From an uncultured Winogradskyella sp. (lineage in GTDB: Bacteria; Bacteroidota; Bacteroidia; Flavobacteriales; Flavobacteriaceae): a stretch of DNA of 64,000 bases. Under the pieces are notes generated by a model. The model was not told where the DNA came from and ran no database searches. It saw only the letters and a list, made by a program, of their open reading frames with translations. Location: contig NZ_CANMCZ010000002.1 of the NCBI RefSeq assembly GCF_947496485.1, forward strand, positions 434,001-498,000, written 5' to 3'. Of this stretch, positions 40,693 through 48,619 are shown in pieces. The translations under genes and the position numbers were made by a program. Within the stretch, counting starts at the first letter, position 1, and every line of letters begins with the position of its first letter.

Positions 40693-42423
40693 TTACATCT
40701 TTCGTTCTTTAAAATCGGCTTCAATATGTTCCATTGCCCATTTTGTAATTTTTTTGGCAATAGTTCCTCTAAACATACCGACAACTGGCCTCAACCACCA
40801 ACTTTTTATTTTGCCTTTTAATTCAGCTTTTATAATCGCCTTAACTCTATTCTTTATAGGTTTTTCAAGCTTTTTAAATGCGTCAGTATTAAATTTTGGG
40901 AAGTCGTCAACTTCATACTTAGATGGATTTGTATCACCATTAATTTTGCTAATATCTGGAATGATTGGCATATAGATTTTCTCACTTCCATCATCTTGCT
41001 CAATCTTCCTTTGGAAAGTCTTTAATGCCTCATCACTAGTTCCATGGAAAAGATTATTAGGATCTTCTTTATCATACTCTAGAAAAAGAAAACCTCTTAG
41101 AAAATTTCTGGCATTATCTCTACCAAGAAAAAAGTCGTGTTGTCTAAATTTTATATCAAGAAATCCACCAAAACCTCCTACTCCACCTGTTGCTAATGGT
41201 GGATGATCTCTCAGCGCTTGGGCGCCTGGTTTTAACTTCCTTGGGAACGAAATTAGCTTAAACAAACCTACACCATAAGTGTCATTTTGCTTGTTTCTTG
41301 CCTGATTTAGAATTGTTGGTACTAGACCTCCAAGAATACCAAAAATACTTGATATGTTATAATTTGGAACAGTAGTTATTTTGTCTTCAAAGAAATTAGG
41401 AAATGGGTCTATTAGTATTGTTCCATAACTTGGATTCTTTTTGTTAGGTTTACCATGTTTCTCAATAAGCTGGCGCAAGACTTCATCAAAAGGTTCGTTG
41501 TTAATAGTACCACCATCTATTGCCGTAAATTGAAATTTTGATGCCTCTTCCGGATTAATAATCACATCCATTTCTGTATTAAAAGATTTTCTAGCTTTTA
41601 GACTATATTTTAAATAATCTGAAGAAAACTCATCATCAAAATAACGCGGTTGCAATCCAAAAGGGAATGCTCCTGTAGCTTTGGTCACTTTAGCTAAAAA
41701 ATCTCTCGATAACTTTTTATGCGGTTGAAAAGGTAAATACTTTCCCTTGTCATTAGCTTCATTATAATTGAGCTTAAAATGGGCAACCACATCATGACTA
41801 TTTACATGATGTCCTGGAGTCTCATCCAAAAACTTAGACTGTAATCGACTCATTTTAAGATTATATCCTAAGGGTCTAAGGCTAGTCAATGTAATTAATA
41901 ATCTAAAATCCTTTGAAACATATTTCGGTAATTTATTGATATTAGCATCAGTTGGTAGTTCATTAAAAACACGTTCAGCTATGGTGTCTATGGGCTTAGA
42001 ATTTAATAAAGATGGAGCTCCTTTAGCAGTTATGTCTGAGGTTTCTAGCATTTTTTCAAATGTTGTTTTGCCTTTTTTCGTGCCATCATAAAGATTCATA
42101 TCATCATCTAAAAACACCCAACTGTCGTAAAGAATATTTCCTGTTTTTACATTAGATACTTTTTTTACAGGTTTCCAATTTCCTGAATACATTGCTAAAG
42201 TTGCAATCATACCTACCATACCTCCAGCTGAAGCTCCACCAATGGCATCAATAATAAGGTCGTGTTTTGGTATATTACTTTCCGGATTATTAGCTTGCTC
42301 TTTTTTAGCATTTTCCCATTCTGAAAGTGCTTCTAATATATAATCCATAAAACCAGCAGTATATGCACCTGCAGAAACTGCTCCTGCCATAGATAACCCA
42401 AGATGAAATGTTTGTTTACTCAT
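40693..42423 (-). CDS. Patatin-like phospholipase
   Basis: GLSMAGAVSAGAY, GGASAGGM (GxSxG), AIDGGTINNEP (catalytic Asp-Gly). Confidence 0.85.
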   Translation of the reverse strand: MSKQTFHLGLSMAGAVSAGAYTAGFMDYILEALSEWENAKKEQANNPESNIPKHDLIIDAIGGASAGGMVGMIATLAMYSGNWKPVKKVSNVKTGNILYDSWVFLDDDMNLYDGTKKGKTTFEKMLETSDITAKGAPSLLNSKPIDTIAERVFNELPTDANINKLPKYVSKDFRLLITLTSLRPLGYNLKMSRLQSKFLDETPGHHVNSHDVVAHFKLNYNEANDKGKYLPFQPHKKLSRDFLAKVTKATGAFPFGLQPRYFDDEFSSDYLKYSLKARKSFNTEMDVIINPEEASKFQFTAIDGGTINNEPFDEVLRQLIEKHGKPNKKNPSYGTILIDPFPNFFEDKITTVPNYNISSIFGILGGLVPTILNQARNKQNDTYGVGLFKLISFPRKLKPGAQALRDHPPLATGGVGGFGGFLDIKFRQHDFFLGRDNARNFLRGFLFLEYDKEDPNNLFHGTSDEALKTFQRKIEQDDGSEKIYMPIIPDISKINGDTNPSKYEVDDFPKFNTDAFKKLEKPIKNRVKAIIKAELKGKIKSWWLRPVVGMFRGTIAKKITKWAMEHIEADFKERKM

Positions 42424-42612
42424 AATACTTATCGTTTAAAGCTAGCATTTCTGATAACCTCATAATTTAACAAGATAATTTTAGTAAGCCAATAACAAGA
42501 AATTAGTAAGGGAATACCTAAAGGTATGACTTTTTGATGAATACTATTGTTTTAAATAAGGTTAATGCCCTCACCTTTTATTAGTATAAGTTTGAGAAAT
42601 AGTAATTTTATT

Positions 42613-42628
42613 AGTTGTATATACAACT
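42613..42628. promoter_or_regulatory. Perfect 16-bp palindrome AGTTGTATATACAACT, candidate MarR operator
   Basis: Perfect inverted repeat about 20 bp upstream of the probable MarR start; overlaps a possible -33 TTG with TACCTTTA 19 bp downstream. Confidence 0.65.
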
Positions 42629-42648
42629 TTATTTATTACCTTTATAGA

Positions 42649-43071
42649 ATGAATACTGATTTTCCCTTATTAGAAAGTTGCAATCCTTTAATATGTTATT
42701 CAGGGAGAATTATGCATGTTGAAAGAATTATCTCAAATATTTTTAGAAATCATATATCTCCTTTTGGTTTAACAAATAGTCAATTAAGTATTTTATTTTT
42801 TACATCTAAGAAAGGCATTGTAACTCAAAACTTATTATCTGAGATGTTGTTTTTAGAAAAGTCTTCTGTTAGCCGAAATATGAAACGTCTATTAGATACT
42901 CAATTACTTCAAAAGAAAAACAAAAGGCAGATAGAAATTACACTTAAGGGTAAAAGACTGCTAGAAGAAGTTATACCAGAATGGAACAAGGCCATGGAAA
43001 AGATCAATTCAATTATAGAACCCGAAGGCCAGAAAGCATTCGATTTTATATACAACAAGTTCACTAAATAG
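42649..43071 (+). CDS. MarR-family transcriptional regulator
   Basis: wHTH LTNSQLSILFFTSKKGIVTQNLLSEMLFLEKSSVSRNMKRLLDTQLLQKKNKRQIEITLKGKRLL; start re-assigned to MNTDFP. Confidence 0.88.
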   Translation: MNTDFPLLESCNPLICYSGRIMHVERIISNIFRNHISPFGLTNSQLSILFFTSKKGIVTQNLLSEMLFLEKSSVSRNMKRLLDTQLLQKKNKRQIEITLKGKRLLEEVIPEWNKAMEKINSIIEPEGQKAFDFIYNKFTK

Positions 43072-43077
43072 TATATT

Positions 43078-43809
43078 ATGATAGAAGCAGGATACATTTT
43101 GTTAACATTATTCATGTCAATTATAGTTTTGTATATTTTCAAATATGCCTTAAAGAAAATTGGTAAGGATTCTAAAACAACAAGTAAAAATGTTACCTAT
43201 TTGGCATTAGGTCTTATAATTTGGCTAGTATATGTATACTTGATATCTATGTCTGGACTGCTTGAAAACTTTAGCCTTCCTCCAAGATTTCCAATTTTTG
43301 TGATTTTCCCGCTCTTTATCTTTACTGGTATTGTGTTATATAAGAATAGAAATAGTATGATTTTCACTGTTATTCCTGAATCATGGGCTATATATCTTCA
43401 AACTTTTAGAATTTTTGTAGAACTGCTTTTTGTAGCGACAGTCGGTATAGGATTCTTACATCCCGAAGTTACTATTGAAGGTTATAATTATGATATGGTT
43501 TTTGCTTTTACCGCACCAATAATTGGTTATTTAGTTTTTAATTCAAAGAAATTAAATAGAAAGGTCGCCTTATTATGGAACTATATAGGCTTAGCAGTTC
43601 TGGCATCAATAATTGCTTTATTTGTCACTACAATATTCATCCCTTCTCTTTGGGGAAGTCAAACGTCTTTAGCGCCCATAGCGATAGTTAAATTTCCCTA
43701 CTTGTTAGTTGCAGGATTCTTAATGCCTTTAGCAGTATTTGTACATGTGTTTTCAATTATTCAACTATCAAGAACGAATAACACAAAAAACAAAAGTCCT
43801 GAATTTTAA
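43078..43809 (+). CDS. Multi-TM membrane protein
   Basis: Hydrophobic ORF directly downstream of marR-like gene. Confidence 0.75.
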   Translation: MIEAGYILLTLFMSIIVLYIFKYALKKIGKDSKTTSKNVTYLALGLIIWLVYVYLISMSGLLENFSLPPRFPIFVIFPLFIFTGIVLYKNRNSMIFTVIPESWAIYLQTFRIFVELLFVATVGIGFLHPEVTIEGYNYDMVFAFTAPIIGYLVFNSKKLNRKVALLWNYIGLAVLASIIALFVTTIFIPSLWGSQTSLAPIAIVKFPYLLVAGFLMPLAVFVHVFSIIQLSRTNNTKNKSPEF

Positions 43810-43820
43810 TTCAAGACTTT
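43793..43820. terminator. Probable bidirectional terminator between convergent genes
   Basis: AAAGTCcTGAATT TT AATTCAaGACTTT inverted repeat followed by AT-rich sequence, spanning the stop codon of 43078..43809. Confidence 0.6.
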
Positions 43821-43843
43821 AATATAATTTTTTATTAAAAATA

Positions 43844-44452
43844 TTATTTAGAAGCTACAGTATTAGCATTCAAAACTATATCGTGTTGCGCCACCAATAT
43901 TCCATCTTCTTCTTTTGGAGTCAAAATTCTAGAAGTATCACTTTTCTTAGCAATTCTTTTACGACAACGCTTTGTTAATAATGGATCTTCATCAAAAAGA
44001 AATGTTTCTAATTGATATACTGGTTGAGATGGTTCTTTCACTAACGGAAATATTTGTTGAAGTTGATTATACCTTCTGTCATTTCCTGGAACAAAAGTGT
44101 AAATCGTATATTTTCCGTCTGCATCAGTCTTTACCCAACTTCTGTGTAAAACGTAACGCTCATCACCTGTATTTCTTAACTCAAAATCACCATTTTCATT
44201 TGGTTGCTCTATAAATAAGATAACATTACTCGCTGGTGTTGTACCATCGGCTTGATAAATAGTACCAGTTAATTTTAACTTATTTGTTTTAGATCTAAAA
44301 TCAGGAATGGTATCTGTGTTAGTTAAAAGTTCTTCTGAACGATCGTAAATCGGACTATCAAAATCTGAATTTGAAGGTAACTCTTGTGCTACAACAGTAT
44401 TAATTGCGCTGTAGAAACATATAATGCAAAATAAAGTAATAAGATTTTTCAT
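43844..44452 (-). CDS. Intradiol ring-cleavage dioxygenase-fold secreted protein, probably catalytically atypical
   Basis: LTGTIYQADGTTPASNVILFIEQ...HRSWVKTDADGKYTIYTFVPG...VKEP...LFDEDPLLT; start re-assigned to MKNLITLFCIICF. Confidence 0.65.
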   Translation of the reverse strand: MKNLITLFCIICFYSAINTVVAQELPSNSDFDSPIYDRSEELLTNTDTIPDFRSKTNKLKLTGTIYQADGTTPASNVILFIEQPNENGDFELRNTGDERYVLHRSWVKTDADGKYTIYTFVPGNDRRYNQLQQIFPLVKEPSQPVYQLETFLFDEDPLLTKRCRKRIAKKSDTSRILTPKEEDGILVAQHDIVLNANTVASK

Positions 44453-44919
44453 GAGGTTAAGCGTTTGATGGTTACAAATTTCAACCATTTATATTGTAAT
44501 CTCTTAAAAATCATGCCAATGCTTAATATTTACGATAAAATGAAAATTGACTCAAATAATAACGATGAAATACATAAATGTAATAATCATATTATAAGCA
44601 TAAGGACTGTAATTAGACTATATATTTAGAATATTTGCTTTTACTTGAAATCGAAGAGAATTTAACAGCGTCAGAACTCATTATATTTTTATTATAATCG
44701 ATTCTAAAAGTTTCAAAAAAAGAATTACATGTGGTTTTTCTTAGTACTGTTTTAGACCAAATTTCATGAAATTTTATTCTCAAAGTTGACAAAACTATTG
44801 GAATTTACACAAAAGTATTTCATCGATTAAAAATGTATTTTATCCAGTAAATACGCAGTTTATCCGTTATATTTGCATTTTATACTAAAAATAGTTTTAC
44901 AAAAAATGCCCAAATAAAG

Positions 44920-44949
44920 TTGCTTTTTTTAAATAATTGTATAGATTTG
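44920..44949 (+). promoter_or_regulatory. Bacteroidota-type promoter: TTG-N19-TAGATTTG
   Basis: Fits TTG / TAnnTTTG consensus with 19-nt spacing, 30 bp upstream of 44980 ATG. Confidence 0.7.
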
Positions 44950-44979
44950 CTCCATTATGATTAATTAAAAATCCTAAAA

Positions 44980-45432
44980 ATGAAAACCAAATTTACCGTA
45001 TTTAGTGCCATTTTTTTCCTAATGATAAGTATGAGTTATGCTCAAAAAAAAGAGGCGTCTCAAAGTATCATTAGTGGTAAAGTAAACATATCTAAATACC
45101 ATAGTCGAGAAGAATTAGAAAAGATGCCTAAAGGTGACTTACTCACATTATACATTGAACGCATCGAAGTTATTGTAAATATACTACCAAATATTGCTTT
45201 CGCTACCAAACCTGGAATCACTATGGAATCTTTAGGAATTCCTGAAACAAAAGATAATAAGAAAGCATTAGAAGAAAATATTGAAGCTTCAGACACTTAT
45301 TTTGAGAGTACTATTGAGTTTCAAAAAAAGATATTACCTTATTCTGATACTACAGATTTAATAGCGGCTATTCTATTTTATGAGTCCACTCTTAAAGCAT
45401 TGCATACCTATGACGATTTTAAAAAGGATTAG
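44980..45432 (+). CDS. Secreted hypothetical protein
   Basis: Signal peptide MKTKFTVFSAIFFLMISMSYAQ. Confidence 0.75.
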   Translation: MKTKFTVFSAIFFLMISMSYAQKKEASQSIISGKVNISKYHSREELEKMPKGDLLTLYIERIEVIVNILPNIAFATKPGITMESLGIPETKDNKKALEENIEASDTYFESTIEFQKKILPYSDTTDLIAAILFYESTLKALHTYDDFKKD

Positions 45433-45457
45433 TGAATCTTGTTGCTTATGTATTGTT

Positions 45458-45496
45458 AAAAAACCTTGATGTATTGTGCATCAAGGTTTTTTTTTG
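45458..45496 (+). terminator. Rho-independent-type terminator
   Basis: AAACCTTGATG-TATTGTG-CATCAAGGTTT followed by T run. Confidence 0.9.
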
Positions 45497-45623
45497 AATT
45501 GTTATTTTGCATACTTATGTTAATAGTAAAGATTTTTAAAAATATAATTTATCCGACAAACGGTATTTCTGTGTAAGAAAAATTAAATAAACAATATTTA
45601 ATCATGCATTTCATCGATATTTT

Positions 45624-45654
45624 TTGTATTTAATAGGTATTGTTCATATGTTTG
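45624..45654 (+). promoter_or_regulatory. Bacteroidota-type promoter: TTG-N20-TATGTTTG
   Basis: Consensus match about 50 bp upstream of 45704 ATG. Confidence 0.6.
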
Positions 45655-45703
45655 GTCTTATAGATTAAGAGCCCATTATCTAAACGAACGAAAATAAGCT
45701 ACT

Positions 45704-47020
45704 ATGAAAAAAATTACTTTAACTACACTTTTACTTTTTTTAGTATTTGGTAACCTGATTGCACAACAAGAAAAAGGAATTACTGGCTACAATAATTGGC
45801 TAGATTCTTGGACAGATTTTAAACCCAATAAAGCTGATTACAGCGAACCCACTCAAATACTAAGTGGAAATATTTCATCTAATACAACATTGTCCAAAAG
45901 AAACACCTATCTTTTATTGGGTGATGTCTTTGTAACGGACAGTACAACACTAACTATTGAACCAGGAACTGTTATCATTGGTGATTATAAAACCAAAGGT
46001 TCTTTAACTATCAGCAGAGGTTCTAAGATAATAGCAGAAGGAACAGAAACTGATCCAATCATTTTTACATCTAGTAGACCCGACAAAAAACAGGGTGATT
46101 GGGGAGGAATTTTCATACTTGGTAGTGCTCCAATCAATTCATTCGGAAAGGTTTCATCATTAAACTATGGGTTAAACCCTTCATCTACTGAAACTATAAG
46201 TTATGGTGGTGACGATGTATATAGTAACTCTGGTATCTTAAAGTATGTTAGAGTAGAGTTTGCTGGTAAGAAAACAAAAGAATTCGGAAATTTTAGTGGA
46301 ATTACTTTAGCTGGTGTCGGTCTTAAAACTACTATATTAAATGTAATGGTAAGTTATAGTGAAGGAAATTCCTTTAATATTCTTGGAGGAGAAGTTGTTA
46401 TTGAAAAAGCTGTTTCATACAGATCTCAAGAGAACGATTATAAGTTTAATTATGGTGCACAATGTAATATAGTAAATTCTTTGGCGGTAAGATCACCATA
46501 TATTTCTAGTGCGGAAGGATCTAGATGTATGTTCATTAGCTCTTATGACCTAAAAGAAGACGCAGATACTTCAAAAAAAGAAACATTTGTTAATGCAGAA
46601 AACCTAACACTTATTAATGTCAGTAATGATCTAAAAGGAGACATTAGCGTTGGCTTGGTACAAGAAGCTATTTATGTTGGTCCAGATGTGTCTGTTACAA
46701 TTCACAAAAGTGTTATCTCTGGTTTTAAGCCTGCTGTAATTTTCGATAGCAGAATTCCTATAAACAATGAAAATTTAGAAAAGATAAAATTTACGCGTTC
46801 GTACTTTAACAATTGTGAAGGGAATATTTTTAGAAAAGGTTATACTAATAACGACGATTTAGAAAGTTGGTATGGTAGTAGAGCTTTTGACAATGTATAT
46901 TCTAAAGGACCAGATTCCGAAACTTTTATTGAATCTGAAAATAGTAGACAACCAGATTTTAGATTACGTATCAATAGAATCATTGCTTCTAATGACAATT
47001 TTGATGATGACGACAACTAA
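45704..47020 (+). CDS. Secreted right-handed beta-helix-like protein
   Basis: Signal peptide; TLTIEPGTVIIGDYKTKGSLTISRGSKIIAEGTETDPIIFTSS...GDWGGIFILG. Confidence 0.75.
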   Translation: MKKITLTTLLLFLVFGNLIAQQEKGITGYNNWLDSWTDFKPNKADYSEPTQILSGNISSNTTLSKRNTYLLLGDVFVTDSTTLTIEPGTVIIGDYKTKGSLTISRGSKIIAEGTETDPIIFTSSRPDKKQGDWGGIFILGSAPINSFGKVSSLNYGLNPSSTETISYGGDDVYSNSGILKYVRVEFAGKKTKEFGNFSGITLAGVGLKTTILNVMVSYSEGNSFNILGGEVVIEKAVSYRSQENDYKFNYGAQCNIVNSLAVRSPYISSAEGSRCMFISSYDLKEDADTSKKETFVNAENLTLINVSNDLKGDISVGLVQEAIYVGPDVSVTIHKSVISGFKPAVIFDSRIPINNENLEKIKFTRSYFNNCEGNIFRKGYTNNDDLESWYGSRAFDNVYSKGPDSETFIESENSRQPDFRLRINRIIASNDNFDDDDN

Positions 47021-47154
47021 GATTAAATCCCAAATCTTTTATAAAAACACAAAACACAAACAAAATTCATAGCTAAATCAAGAATTTAACTTGCAAGCTG
47101 TGAATCTTATTAAACCCCAAAAGCTTATAGAATAAATAATACAAACCCTACTAA

Positions 47155-48618
47155 ATGCTTAAACCTACTATCGTAAATAAATTGTTTTTTGGAATTTATT
47201 TGTTAACTTTTGCTATACTATATAAAGCAAATGCGCAAATAGTTATTGGCACACCTAATCTTGGTTTTAGCCAAGCTTGCGCTAATGACTCTTTTAATAC
47301 GTATAGTACAACGTTTATATTTTCGCCAGAGTCTAGTGTAAACGCTTCAAACCAATTTAGTATAGAGCTATCTGATGCTGATGGTGATTTTTCTAATCCA
47401 ACGGTGATCTATACAACTTCTGCTGGTTCTGTAACAACTTCACCAGCGACACTAGATTTCTCTATACCAGAGGATACAGCCGGAGAAAATTATCGTATAA
47501 GGATCAAAAGTAGTGCACCTGTTGCCACAAGTTCTAATTCAGTACCATTTGCTGCTTATTTTAAAAGTCAGGATTCGCCGTTTACAATAAACCGTTTAGT
47601 ATCTACTGGTGCATATTGTACTGGTGGAAGTTATTTGTTAACAATAGATAATCCAGGGTCAGGATCTAACGACTCACCTCTACTCTACCCAAACCTTACC
47701 TTTAAATGGTATAAAGAAACAAGCCCGACAACATCAGTTTTTGTTGCAGATGGCCCATCATTAGCTGTTAGTAGTGAAGGGACTTATTTTGTAGAAACAA
47801 ATTATGGTAGTTGTACATCAGATTCGTTTTCTAATCGTGTAACTATTAGTGAGGCGGTTGCTGGTGAAGCCAATGCAACCATAGCATCTAGCTTGGGGAA
47901 TCCATTTTGTCCAGAACAAGGTGCAACGACTTTAAATACCATTGGTGGAAACTCTTATCAATGGTATAAAGATGGAGTCATTATTCCAGACGCTACAGAC
48001 CAAATGTATCAAGCAATCGAATCAGGAACCTATTCAGTACAAGTAGATTTAGGAGATTGCTCTGCTTCTGGTTCAATAGATTTAGAAAGTGAAATATTTG
48101 ATAGTTCAATAAATGTATCTGAAGTTAACCAGATATTCCCAGATGAATCATTAATGATATCTGTGACTACCACAGCCAATAGTCCAGAATTTATTTGGTA
48201 TATAGACAATGTATTAATTGACACTGCAACTGATGGCTTTTTTGAAGCTACAGAGTTCGGAAACTATAAGGTAATAATAAATGAAACTGTCGGATGTCAA
48301 GCTTCAATGGAATACAATTTTATTATAGAAGAAGCTCAAGATCCTTTTCCTGATGTAGAAAATATTCCTAATGTTATTAGTCCTAATGGGGATGGAATTA
48401 ATGATACTTGGGTAATTCCTTTAGAATATACAACTGGCACAAATACAGAGGTAAGGATCCTAGATGAGCGCGGAAAGCTAGTATTCCAAACTATTGCTTA
48501 TGAAAATAATTGGCCAGAAAATCAATTAGGATTAACTAACATCAATGTGATATACTATTATATAATTATTACAGCGGATTCAAAAACTAAAAAAGGTTCA
48601 ATAACCATAGTAAAGTAA
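47155..48618 (+). CDS. T9SS type B sorting / gliding motility-associated C-terminal domain protein
   Basis: Ig-like segments; C-terminus IPNVISPNGDGINDTWVIPL...VRILDERGKLVFQT...NVIYYYIIITADSKTKKGSITIVK. Confidence 0.9.
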   Translation: MLKPTIVNKLFFGIYLLTFAILYKANAQIVIGTPNLGFSQACANDSFNTYSTTFIFSPESSVNASNQFSIELSDADGDFSNPTVIYTTSAGSVTTSPATLDFSIPEDTAGENYRIRIKSSAPVATSSNSVPFAAYFKSQDSPFTINRLVSTGAYCTGGSYLLTIDNPGSGSNDSPLLYPNLTFKWYKETSPTTSVFVADGPSLAVSSEGTYFVETNYGSCTSDSFSNRVTISEAVAGEANATIASSLGNPFCPEQGATTLNTIGGNSYQWYKDGVIIPDATDQMYQAIESGTYSVQVDLGDCSASGSIDLESEIFDSSINVSEVNQIFPDESLMISVTTTANSPEFIWYIDNVLIDTATDGFFEATEFGNYKVIINETVGCQASMEYNFIIEEAQDPFPDVENIPNVISPNGDGINDTWVIPLEYTTGTNTEVRILDERGKLVFQTIAYENNWPENQLGLTNINVIYYYIIITADSKTKKGSITIVK

Positions 48619-48619
48619 A

